A DNA stretch of 64,000 nucleotides, taken from assembly GCF_016862215.1 (NCBI RefSeq), contig NZ_BOMN01000113.1, forward strand, positions 62,001-126,000. Reading direction: 5' to 3'. A program made the position numbers and the translations under genes. The stretch comes from Winogradskya humida (lineage in GTDB: Bacteria; Actinomycetota; Actinomycetes; Mycobacteriales; Micromonosporaceae). This document shows positions 33,041 through 40,947 of the stretch, piece after piece (positions within the stretch are counted from its first letter, which is position 1; each line of letters opens with the position of its first letter). Under the pieces are notes generated by a model. That model was not told the DNA's origin and ran no database searches. It was given only the letters and a program-made list of their open reading frames with translations.

Positions 33041-33205
33041 ATGTACCAGAGCCTGCCCTTCGCCGACCGCCGTCAGCGTCAGGACGCCCGCCCCGAGCGC
33101 CACCACAGCCGCTGCGTGCTGGTCGGTGAGAAGGAGTTCTTCAACCCGGCCGACCCCGCCGACTACCGGGAGTACCGCGTCGTTATGGGCTACGGGCGCC
33201 GATAG
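33041..33205 (+). CDS. Small conserved-looking protein (54 aa)
   Basis: ATG 33041 follows CCAGGAGGCGACGCC, one of the best ribosome-binding sites in the window. The product is charged, with LPFADRRQRQD, CVLVGEKEFFNPADP and YREYRVVMGYGRR; it is compact and soluble. No family recognised, but it has its own leader (E7) and its own terminator, so a small protein important enough to be individually controlled is likely. Confidence 0.65.
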   Translation: MYQSLPFADRRQRQDARPERHHSRCVLVGEKEFFNPADPADYREYRVVMGYGRR

Positions 33206-33214
33206 CCGTGCCTT

Positions 33215-33239
33215 CGCGGAGGGCCACCGGCCCTCCGCG
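33215..33239 (+). terminator. 11-bp perfect hairpin terminator
   Basis: CGCGGAGGGCC and GGCCCTCCGCG with a 3-nt ACC loop, 10 nt after the 54-aa gene. Confidence 0.75.
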
Positions 33240-33310
33240 GACTGCCGGGCAACAACAAGCCGCAGATACAGGCCGGCGCCTGGACCCGCCTACCCCGGCC
33301 GGCCCTAGCG

Positions 33311-33390
33311 GGCCGGTAGACCGGAGCGGCCTTCGGCCGCACTGCAGAGACCTTTCCCGGCCACTGGCTACGCCAGGAGGGTAGGTTGCG
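33311..33390 (+). repeat. Structured repeat R2
   Basis: Second copy of R1: GCGGCC-TTC-GGCCGC hairpin, ACTGCAGAGACC, TTTCCCGGCC and CTGGC-TAC-GCCAG. Relative to R1 the last hairpin changed C-G to T-A on both arms, a compensatory change. It lies about 106 nt after the stop of the E7-controlled gene. Confidence 0.65.
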
Positions 33391-33419
33391 CGACGACGTC
33401 CACCAAATCCGCCGCGGGC

Positions 33420-33705
33420 GGGTAAATAAATTCTGCACACCCCACAGAATTTTTTTACCCGAAACCCCCCGCACCGAATTTGGCTCCCGCCGCCACGCAA
33501 CCTGGCGAGCAAGCTCGCCGCCACCGGCCGAAAAAACGCCTCAACCCCAAAAGCCCACGCCATCCCAGCTGCGTAGACAGCACGGATTGCGACTTGCGCT
33601 ATTCGAAAGAACAACGGGGAAATAGCATTCCTTTCCCCGTTAAGCATAGACAAATACAATGAAATACTGATAGGCTTCTATTTGTCAGCGACGGCAAACG
33701 CTGAC
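33420..33705. other. AT-rich hairpin cluster, candidate origin or control region
   Basis: Clearly lower GC than its surroundings. It contains four inverted repeats: GGGTAAATAAATTCTG with CAGAATTTTTTTACCC (33420-33460), AACGGGGAAA with TTTCCCCGTT (33613-33641), GACAAATA with TATTTGTC (33649-33686) and GTCAGCG with CGCTGAC (33684-33705). No ORF. It could hold a replication origin, a promoter/operator for the 113-aa gene, or both. Confidence 0.45.
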
Positions 33706-33738
33706 ACACCAGGAACACAAAACCACAGGAGACCAAGC

Positions 33739-34080
33739 GTGAGCACTCACGAAATCGACGTGTGCAGCGAGACCGTCAACAGCGTTGTCATTGGGTGGGA
33801 GAAAGCTTTCGGTTCGTTCTGGGCACACGTCTACCTCGCAGGCGACGGCAGCGGCTTCCCCTGCCCGAGCCTGGAGATCGGCGGAGACTTCCGCGAAGTC
33901 AAGGACCCCGCGATCGTGATCGACTTCGTCCGCCCGTACGCGCACGTTCCCGAAGACCTCGCCGACATCCTCACGGCCGACGCCGAGACCGAAGGCATCT
34001 GCGACCTGCCCGCCATCCTCGGTATCCAGGAAGGCGCGTCGACCGCGTACGACCTTGACGAGGCCGACATCCCGTTCTAA
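33739..34080 (+). CDS. Small protein ending in an SSB-type DIPF tail (113 aa)
   Basis: GTG 33739 follows CACAGGAGACCAAGC. The globular part (VVIGWEKAFGSFWAHVYLAGDG, with PCPSLEIGGDFREV) is unassigned. The extreme C-terminus is YDLDEADIPF, matching the acidic DDDIPF tip by which bacterial SSB recruits repair and replication enzymes. Neither SSB in this window has such a tail. The protein might bind the same partners (for example RecO, PriA, ExoI or RecQ-type proteins) as a decoy or adaptor. The tail is seen directly; the role is inference. Confidence 0.65.
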   Translation: MSTHEIDVCSETVNSVVIGWEKAFGSFWAHVYLAGDGSGFPCPSLEIGGDFREVKDPAIVIDFVRPYAHVPEDLADILTADAETEGICDLPAILGIQEGASTAYDLDEADIPF

Positions 34081-34089
34081 CCCGTGCAC

Positions 34090-34118
34090 CGGCCGGGGAG
34101 TCCTTGACTCCCCGGCCG
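34090..34118 (+). terminator. 12-bp perfect hairpin terminator
   Basis: CGGCCGGGGAGT and ACTCCCCGGCCG with a 5-nt loop, 9 nt after the DIPF-tail gene. Confidence 0.75.
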
Positions 34119-34634
34119 CCGCACGTCTAGCCCCCAGTCCCGAGGTGAGCAGTCATGCGCCGACTGCGGCCGGATCGGCGCGCATCGAGCACGCTGCTCC
34201 GGGCTGCCGCGCCGACCGCTCACCGCCGCACCACTCAGGCCCGCATCCCTGCCGGACCCGCGCACGTAAAAGGCCGACGGCCCCCCGAAGGAGGACACCC
34301 CTCGCGGGATGTACCCGGCAAGGTCCGTCGGCCAACACCAGGCAACACACCAGCGCTCGCGCGCTGGTCTGAAGACCAACCGCCAGATTAGCGCGCCGCG
34401 CCTCCCCGTTCAACCGACAGGCACTCACCATCGGGAGTCCACCACGTCCACCACGCCGCAGCCGTGCGCCACGATCACCCTCGACGTCCTAGCCACCATC
34501 GCCGCACGCATCCAACCCCTCACCCGATCCGCGAATCCCGGCAACACCCGGACCACCCGCCGCATCGAAGCGATCTTCGCCAGCTACGGAATAGCCTTTA
34601 CCGACACGCCCGCCGCGCCGGACCGGGAGACACC
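34119..34634. other. Stretch with only weak ORFs
   Basis: An ATG at 34155 (78 codons, GAGGTGAGCAGTC upstream) gives an Arg/Pro-rich product of doubtful reality. A second frame ending at 34644 (ITLDVLATIAARIQPLTRSA, RRIEAIFASYGIAF) looks more protein-like but lacks a clear start codon and overlaps the next gene. GGCCGACGG and CCGTCGGCC (about 34270-34335) are a separated inverted repeat. Confidence 0.4.
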
Positions 34635-34766
34635 ATGCCACTGATCAACAACGACAAGACCGGCCGCCGCGTGGCACGCATCGGTCACATACTCGCCTTC
34701 GGTGGCGCGGCTCTTGCCATCGTTGCCGCCTTACTGCTGATCGCCGCTTTCGCGTTGCTGCGCTGA
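34635..34766 (+). CDS. Tiny single-pass membrane protein (43 aa)
   Basis: ATG 34635 follows CCGGGAGACACC. A short polar, basic N-terminus (INNDKTGRRVARIGHI) is followed by FGGAALAIVAALLLIAAFAL, a clear transmembrane helix. It may be co-translated with the overlapping upstream frame. Unknown role; position beside the transfer genes is suggestive only. Confidence 0.55.
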   Translation: MPLINNDKTGRRVARIGHILAFGGAALAIVAALLLIAAFALLR

Positions 34767-34783
34767 GAAGTCCGAGCACTCGT

Positions 34784-35254
34784 TCAGCCCGCCTCAAGTT
34801 GCTCACCCACCTGCGCGCCCGCTCTCTCGATTCCCGCCGGCGGAACGCTCGCCAAGGTCGCGACGTCACCGCCACCGGGCCACACTGCGCCACCCGGAGG
34901 ACGACCCCGCCGCCGCGCCACCGGCACCACGGAATCAGTCAGCTCCCCCACCCGCGCCGCGACATCCTGCGCCGACGCCCGCTGCTGCCCCTGCCGCACC
35001 CGCGCCGGAGTTTCCTCCGTCAGCAGCGCCGCCACATCCGGAGCCACCAGCGACGCCAGCACCGCTAACGCGATATCCGCGCCCTGCTCCGCCTCCACCA
35101 CAACCGCATCCAGCCGCGCGAGCTCCGCCGCGCGTCGCTCCTGCGCGCGGCGGACCGCCGCACCGGCATCCGTCGCCGCTTTCAGCGCCGTACGTTCCGC
35201 CACGTGCCGCCGCTCCAACACCTCAATAGCTTTGTTAGTGCTTTTGCTAGCCAT
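34784..35254 (-). CDS. Coiled-coil accessory protein divergent from the relaxase (156 aa)
   Basis: The N-terminal 75 residues are a charged coiled coil (KAIEVLERRHVAERTALKAA, RRAAELARLDAVVVEAEQGA). The middle carries ARRRGRPPGG, an AT-hook-like RGRP motif, and the C-terminus is Gly/Ala-rich. A small DNA-binding protein transcribed divergently from a MobF relaxase fits a relaxosome accessory or autoregulator acting at oriT, by analogy only. ATG 35254. No sequence family recognised. Confidence 0.6.
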   Translation of the reverse strand: MASKSTNKAIEVLERRHVAERTALKAATDAGAAVRRAQERRAAELARLDAVVVEAEQGADIALAVLASLVAPDVAALLTEETPARVRQGQQRASAQDVAARVGELTDSVVPVARRRGRPPGGAVWPGGGDVATLASVPPAGIERAGAQVGEQLEAG

Positions 35255-35465
35255 GCCATCGACGCTACCTATTTTGTAGGCCAGCCCTCCACACCTAGCA
35301 ATCGTTGAATGTTAGTTGTAAATGGTCACCAAATCGTTCAACATTGCTCACACCATCTCTGATCAGCTCAAATATCAGGTCACTCTTAACCCCTTCTCAG
35401 AACTAGCACACCCCCTGGCATTCCAATGTCGCAAAGGCGTCTGCCGGGTGCCTACGCTCGGCGGT
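35255..35465. other. Divergent intergenic region, candidate oriT and promoters
   Basis: 211 nt of relatively AT-rich DNA between the accessory gene and the relaxase ATG. CAATCGTTGAA (35299-35309) forms an imperfect inverted repeat with TTCAACATTG (35337-35346). CCTATTTTGTAGG (35268-35280) is a small hairpin. Location next to the relaxase is where MobF oriT sites usually lie. The nick site cannot be read by eye. Confidence 0.45.
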
Positions 35466-38400
35466 ATGCTCTCGGTAACCCGCATTTCGCCAGGGGCCGG
35501 GATCGCCTACCTCACCCAGCAGGTAGCCACCGGCCGACACGACTTCCGGCCCGCCGGAGCCAGCGCCGCGGTGGCCTACCACGCCGACCCTCGCGCGCAC
35601 GGTGAGGCGCCCGGCTGGTGGGCCGGCCAAAGCCCAGCCTTGTTCGGCGTGCACGGACAGGTCACCGAAAAGCAACTGCAGAACCTCATCGGCGAAGGCA
35701 GCCACCCCGACACCGGCGAACAGCTCGGCCGGCTGTGGCGCAAATTCGAGGCACTCGACGACGATGGCCGCCAAGCCGCCGTCGAAAAGGCGTGGAAAGC
35801 GCTGCCCGAAGATGCCACCTACGAGCAGATCGCCCAGGTGTGGTTGCGGATCTGGACCGCCCCGGAACGCCACCCGGTCGCCGGGTTCGACGTCACTGTT
35901 TCCCCGGTCAAGAGCGTCAGCCTGCTGTGGGCGTTCGGAGACGACCAGGTCAAACGCGACGTGATGGCGTCGCACCACGACGGTGTGCGCGCCGCCCTGG
36001 AGCACCTGCGAGCCCACGGGGCGTTCACCCGGCTTGGTACTAACGGCATTGTGCAGGTCGACACCGACGGCCTTGCCGCCGCCGTCTTCGACCACCGCAT
36101 GTCCCGGGAGAAAGACCCGCAGCTGCACTCCCACATCATCGTCAGCTCGAAGGTCCGCGTCGTCCGCGACGGCCGCGAGACGTGGCTCGCACTCGACAGC
36201 AAAGCCTTCTACCAGGCAACCATCGGCGCCCGAATCGCCTACGAACGCGCCGTCGAACACCAACTCGGCCGACGCCTTGGGGTCCGGTTCGCCGCCCGCG
36301 CCGGCTCGCCGATCCGCGAGATCGTTGGGTTCGACCCGCGCGCGATCCTGCACTACTCGAAACGGCGCGGCGCCGTGGAGGCCGAACTCGACGGCCGCCA
36401 CAGCGACCCCAGCACCGGCCGCGAATGGATCCCCACCGGCCGATGGCGGCGCTCCGCGCAGGACGCCACGCTGCGCACCCGTCGCCCCAAGGACGGTCCC
36501 GAATCCACCCTCGAAGCCGTCACCCGGTGGCAGCGCGAGGACCGGCAAGCGGGTTTCAACACCGCCGCTGAGGTACGTCGCATCGCCGCAGGCCGCACCG
36601 TCGACCCGGTTGGCCAGCAAGCACGGCAGGTCATCCGCTTCGCGCAACGCCATCGCACCGGCCAGCGCGTACGGCTTCAGGACTTGGACGCCGCCGCGGT
36701 CCAGCTTGGTCTGGAGCGCGACGAGCAGCGGTCCGCGGTTGTCACCGCCGCGGTCCGGCGTCTGCCGCACCTGGCCATCGAACGTGCCGTCGACGAACTC
36801 AGCGCCGAACGGGCCGTGTTCAGCGTCGACCACCTTGAACTAGCTATTGGCCGTCAGCTGCACGTCAGCCCGACCACGGACCGCCGCTCCGACTGGCAGC
36901 AAGTGCAGCGCTACGCCGCCCATGCCGTCCAGACCCGGGCCGGCGGACTACGGGTGCTGACCCCGCCCGCGTTGCTCGAGTGGGGCGAAACGCTGATCCG
37001 CAGCTCGGATCGGCAGAGCATCTACAGCCGCCACCGGGACCTCAAGCTATCCACTGAACCGGTCCTGGCCGCCGAAAAGGAACTCATCGCCTACGCCACC
37101 GGCCACGGCGCCGCCGCAGCACCCCGGGCGCTGCTCGAGGCGGTCGCTGACCGGCTCGACCTGTCAGATGAGAAACGCGCCGCACTGCACTTTGCCGTCG
37201 GGGACGACCGGCGGGCCACCGGCATCGTCGGCCCGGCCGGCACCGGCAAAACCTACTTGCAACGTGCTGTTGGTGTCGCTGCACGCCAGGCCGGCATACC
37301 CGTGCTCGGACTGACGGTCGGGCAGAACGCCGCGTTCGTCCTCGCCGACGCCACCCGCGACGGCGACCAGCCCGGCATCCGGACCGAGAACATCGCCATG
37401 TGGCTGCACGCCCAGACGATGCCACCCGAGGGCACCACCCCAGCCGACTGGGCGTTCCAACCCGGCCAGTGGGTCATCATCGACGAAGCCTCGCAAGCCT
37501 CCACCCTCGACCTCGTGCGCCTCAGCCAGCTCCTCGCACCCGTCGGCGGGAAGCTCATCCTGGTCGGTGACCCCGAACAGATCTCCACGATCGGGCCCGG
37601 CGGCATGTTCCGCTACCTCGCCTCCCTCGGGACAACCACGCAGCTGCGCGAGGTTCGCCGCTTCACCGACCCGTGGGAAGGCCCGGCCTCACTGCGGTTG
37701 CGCGAGGGCGACACCACCGTCCTCGCCGAATACGACCGCCGCGGCCGAGTCATCGCCGGACACCGCGCCGACCTCATCTCACACGTCCTCGACGGGTGGG
37801 CCGCCGACGTCCTGCAAGGCCGTACCAGCCTCATCCTCGTCGAAACCGAGGCCGAAGCCGCCGACATTGCTACCCAGGCCCGGCGCCTGCTCATCCGTGC
37901 CGGGATCGTGCAACCAGGGCCCACCGTCGCCCTCGCCGACGGCACCCACGCCGGCGCCGGCGACCTGATGGTCACCCGCCGCAACAACCGCACCCTGCAA
38001 GCCGGCGACGCGTTCGTCGCCAACCGCACCCAATGGCGCATCCTCCAACTCGGTCCCGACGGCGCTCTCCTCGTCGAGAACACCACGGACCACGCCACCA
38101 CCGTGCTCCCCGGCGACTACGTCGCCGACCACGTCCAGCTCGCCTACGCCGCCACGGTCGACTCCGCGCAAGGCCGCACCGTCGACGTCGCCCGCGCCAT
38201 CATCGACGCTGCGACCACCCGCGCCCGGCTCTACGTCATGGCCACCCGCGGCCGGCTCCTCAACCAACTCGCCGTTGTCACCGCCGACGAACCCCCCGAA
38301 GCGCACCCACCCGCACCGGTCACCGCCGGGATCACCGTGCTCGCCGAGATCCTGCGCGGAGACGGCACCGACCGCTCCGGCACCGAAACCGAACAAACCC

Positions 38401-39761
38401 TGTGGGCCGACGCCGACACCCTGCGGCACTGGGGACCCATCTACGACGACCTCACCGCCCGCACCAGCACCGACCAATACACCGCCATCGTCCGGCGCGT
38501 GGCCGGACCCGCCGTCGCCGACAACCTCGCCGCCGACCCGGCCATGTCCGTGCTCGCCTTCCGATTGCAGACCCTCGCCGCTGCCGGATACGACCCCGAA
38601 TATGTCCTCGCCACAGCAGCAGCCGAGCGAGAACTCCACAGCGCCCGCGACGTCGCAGCCGTACTCGGCTACCGCATCCACGAAAAATACGGCGACGTCG
38701 TACCCGACCCATCCATCGCCCTCAGCCCAACCCAAGCCGGCACCTACACCCAGCGAATATCCGCTGCCAGTAGCGACATCGGCGACAAGCTCCAGCAGGT
38801 CGCGGCCATCTGCGACACCCGCATCGACGCCCTCGCCCAGCAAGCCGCCGCCGACCAACCCGCCTGGGCCACGGCGCTAGGACCACTGCCCGACGACGAC
38901 CCGGGGCGGCGGCAGTGGGCTAGCCGTGCCGCCGTCATCGCCGCCTACCGCGACCGCTACACCATCACCAGCGACGACCCCATCGGCCCGGAGCCCTCAA
39001 CCCGCGACGTCGGCCGCTGGGGCGCCTGGCAACGCGCGCAAACCGTCCTCGGGGTCGCCACACTCTCCGGGCAGATCAGTACCGCCACCGATGGCCAGCT
39101 CCGCGCGCTCATCGCCGCGCAACGCGAGGCCGATCAGAGCGCTCCCACATACGTGGCCGGGCAGCTCCGTATGGCCCACACCCAACTCGTCGGCGCCGAA
39201 AATCACCTACGCGACGCCCGCGTTGACCTGGCCACCGCCCAGACCGCCGCTGCGTCCGCCGCCCGCCACGCCGACACCATGAAGCCGCGGTGGTGGCACG
39301 CCGGTCCCCTGCAGACCCGGGCTGCGATCAGCCACCAGCATGCCAAGACCGATGCACTCCGTGCCGACACCACCGTCGACGAGTTGCAGGGCCGGCTTAC
39401 CTCCGCGCGCGGGCGCATCGACACCGCCCGCGACCGCGTTCACGACCTCGAAGGCCAGCACCAGACGTGGACCGGCTGGTACACCGAGGCGCTACCCACC
39501 CGCTACGCCGGACTCGCCGCCGCCGCCGAAACCGCCCGCCGTGCACAGAACCTCGCCGACGATGCAAGCAGCCTTGCCGACACTGTCCGCGCGACCGCGG
39601 CCCGGGTCCGCGCTATCGACGCCACCCGCCCGCAACCCCACGCGCGGCCCGTCCCCCACGACCTCACCGCGCACGCCGAGGCAGCACAGCAACGCGTCCT
39701 CGAGGACCCCGAGCTCGACCCACCGTTCGACCGCTCCGAGCCGGAGGCAGACCATGCCTGA
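35466..39761 (+). CDS. MobF conjugative relaxase-helicase (TrwC/TraI/TraA-like)
   Basis: A 1431-aa protein that nicks oriT, stays covalently bound to the transferred strand and unwinds it. The N-terminal relaxase begins MLSVTRISPG with candidate catalytic Tyr15. The metal-binding histidines are in FDHRMSREKDPQLHSH (about 208-223). The helicase part has Walker A GPAGTGKT (about 590), Walker B VIIDEAS (about 670), GDPEQIS and the motif VI-like SAQGRTVDVARA. The C-terminal about 400 residues are long helices and coiled coil, perhaps for T4SS recruitment. The start at ATG 35466 matches the family N-terminus; the longer in-frame version is rejected. Intact, so the element is probably transfer-competent. 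Confidence 0.92.
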   Translation: MLSVTRISPGAGIAYLTQQVATGRHDFRPAGASAAVAYHADPRAHGEAPGWWAGQSPALFGVHGQVTEKQLQNLIGEGSHPDTGEQLGRLWRKFEALDDDGRQAAVEKAWKALPEDATYEQIAQVWLRIWTAPERHPVAGFDVTVSPVKSVSLLWAFGDDQVKRDVMASHHDGVRAALEHLRAHGAFTRLGTNGIVQVDTDGLAAAVFDHRMSREKDPQLHSHIIVSSKVRVVRDGRETWLALDSKAFYQATIGARIAYERAVEHQLGRRLGVRFAARAGSPIREIVGFDPRAILHYSKRRGAVEAELDGRHSDPSTGREWIPTGRWRRSAQDATLRTRRPKDGPESTLEAVTRWQREDRQAGFNTAAEVRRIAAGRTVDPVGQQARQVIRFAQRHRTGQRVRLQDLDAAAVQLGLERDEQRSAVVTAAVRRLPHLAIERAVDELSAERAVFSVDHLELAIGRQLHVSPTTDRRSDWQQVQRYAAHAVQTRAGGLRVLTPPALLEWGETLIRSSDRQSIYSRHRDLKLSTEPVLAAEKELIAYATGHGAAAAPRALLEAVADRLDLSDEKRAALHFAVGDDRRATGIVGPAGTGKTYLQRAVGVAARQAGIPVLGLTVGQNAAFVLADATRDGDQPGIRTENIAMWLHAQTMPPEGTTPADWAFQPGQWVIIDEASQASTLDLVRLSQLLAPVGGKLILVGDPEQISTIGPGGMFRYLASLGTTTQLREVRRFTDPWEGPASLRLREGDTTVLAEYDRRGRVIAGHRADLISHVLDGWAADVLQGRTSLILVETEAEAADIATQARRLLIRAGIVQPGPTVALADGTHAGAGDLMVTRRNNRTLQAGDAFVANRTQWRILQLGPDGALLVENTTDHATTVLPGDYVADHVQLAYAATVDSAQGRTVDVARAIIDAATTRARLYVMATRGRLLNQLAVVTADEPPEAHPPAPVTAGITVLAEILRGDGTDRSGTETEQTLWADADTLRHWGPIYDDLTARTSTDQYTAIVRRVAGPAVADNLAADPAMSVLAFRLQTLAAAGYDPEYVLATAAAERELHSARDVAAVLGYRIHEKYGDVVPDPSIALSPTQAGTYTQRISAASSDIGDKLQQVAAICDTRIDALAQQAAADQPAWATALGPLPDDDPGRRQWASRAAVIAAYRDRYTITSDDPIGPEPSTRDVGRWGAWQRAQTVLGVATLSGQISTATDGQLRALIAAQREADQSAPTYVAGQLRMAHTQLVGAENHLRDARVDLATAQTAAASAARHADTMKPRWWHAGPLQTRAAISHQHAKTDALRADTTVDELQGRLTSARGRIDTARDRVHDLEGQHQTWTGWYTEALPTRYAGLAAAAETARRAQNLADDASSLADTVRATAARVRAIDATRPQPHARPVPHDLTAHAEAAQQRVLEDPELDPPFDRSEPEADHA

Positions 39762-39834
39762 AACCCGCCTGCGTGACCGCACGACCTGCTGGATCACCGT
39801 GCTTGTCTGCCGGCGGAACGGGATCCGGCCATGA
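39754..39834 (+). CDS. Tiny ORF (26 aa) overlapping relaxase and next gene
   Basis: The ATG lies within the last codons of the relaxase gene, and the TGA overlaps the next ATG (ATGA at 39831). The peptide is basic with WITVLVC in the middle. It probably serves translational coupling; a functional peptide is unproven. Confidence 0.3.
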   Translation: MPETRLRDRTTCWITVLVCRRNGIRP

Positions 39835-40331
39835 CCGCACACCCGGTCGCATTCGTCGACGAAGCATTCATCCGCGTGCACCAGCACCCCGGCACGTGCC
39901 TGTTCGCTGCCGTCTTCGTCGATGCCGAAGACCTGCATGATGTCATCGACGCCACCCGCTACGCCGCCGACCCCCACGCTAGTGACCTCTACCGCCGCGG
40001 CCACATTCAACCCATCGAAGACATGCTCGACACCACCGAAGCCCATGCCGTTTGCGGACTACGCCAGGAATTAGCGGCCTCCGACCCCATCGGAAGGTCG
40101 GCGGCCACAGACCGTTCGGAGACCAGCCATCGTTCGATGAGATCACGGTTGCCGATCGAATACTCGGGCCGGCAGTCCGCCGTTGACACGAACCCAGCGG
40201 CGTCCCGCAATGTCTGTAAACCTCGCCTCCACTCGAATGAGATGCCCGCCAGTCTCATCTCGGTAGTAGCTATCAGCTATGCCTATGGGTGGCGCCTCCC
40301 CCTTCCGCGGCTTCTCCCAAGAGATATCTAG
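39831..40331 (+). pseudogene. DUF3800-like protein, C-terminally truncated at an insertion junction
   Basis: The first 80 residues (VAFVDEAFIR, TCLFAAVFVDAEDLHDVIDA) resemble small actinobacterial proteins with a VDES-type N-terminus and an RNase-H/DUF3800-like strand pattern. From about 40090 the frame runs antisense through the 3' end of the minus-strand membrane-protein gene, and the rest of the product (SETSHRSMRSRLP onwards) has no coding character. This marks a recombination junction. The native gene was probably longer and belonged to the relaxase operon, to which it is linked by ATGA overlaps. Confidence 0.5.
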
Positions 40332-40925
40332 CCGCTCTCTCGGGGCGAGGACAGACATGTGCTCATTGGTTGTTGCATCCACAGGGTTGCTAGGCGTGCT
40401 GACCGTAGAGATGACGAACGTTACGTCCGTCACCGGCTCCGCCCCGAAGTTCTCAATCCAAGCAGCGGCCCGCTGCAGGATGAGAGCTTCCTGGTGCCGC
40501 TTTCGTGTAGCGTCAGCTGAAATGCCACCCACGATGACAGTTCTCGCCTGGGCAGCTTCGGCATCACGCCTTTCCGCTGTAGCGAGTTCGCGATCTTGAC
40601 GGGCCAGTTCTCGGTCGGCTGCAGCCTCAACCCGTTCTTGATGCGCCGCTCCACGGGCCAGCCGAGTCTCGCGGATCTGATGAATCAGCAGCCAGAACGT
40701 CGCAATGGCAGCGGCCAGCGCAACAATCGCACCGCCCAGCGTTGCCCACGCCTCGAGCTGGTCCGCCCAGGTCGGCGAGTCACCACCATCAGTCGGCGAT
40801 GGCGATGGCGCGCGGAGCAGCAGACCAAGCACGACCACACCTACGACCCGCGACGTACTGCCGTAACGGCCATGCGTCGGAATCACAATTTCTCCGATGA
40901 GATACATGTAGCTGGTGGCTCGCAT
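40143..40925 (-). CDS. Membrane-anchored coiled-coil protein (260 aa)
   Basis: Two hydrophobic segments (about 27-40, VVGVVVLGLLLR, and about 63-82, GGAIVALAAAIATFWLLI) precede a charged helix rich in Arg/Glu/Ala (about 85-130, RVEAAADRELARQDRELA). A beta-rich soluble domain follows (VTDVTFVISTVS, IRVEARFTDIAGRRW). The topology is like sensors or effectors with a cytoplasmic head. Its 5' end lies 23 nt from the 3' end of the DUF4365 gene on the same strand, so the two form an operon and a likely functional pair. Not recognised as a named family. Confidence 0.6.
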   Translation of the reverse strand: MRATSYMYLIGEIVIPTHGRYGSTSRVVGVVVLGLLLRAPSPSPTDGGDSPTWADQLEAWATLGGAIVALAAAIATFWLLIHQIRETRLARGAAHQERVEAAADRELARQDRELATAERRDAEAAQARTVIVGGISADATRKRHQEALILQRAAAWIENFGAEPVTDVTFVISTVSTPSNPVDATTNEHMSVLAPRERLDISWEKPRKGEAPPIGIADSYYRDETGGHLIRVEARFTDIAGRRWVRVNGGLPARVFDRQP

Positions 40926-40947
40926 GCGGGCCGCAAATATTCAGCCG

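Noticed and set aside
37673..38773. 366-codon plus-strand ORF inside the relaxase gene
   Set aside because: Almost entirely Arg/His/Pro; typical +2 shadow of a high-GC gene.
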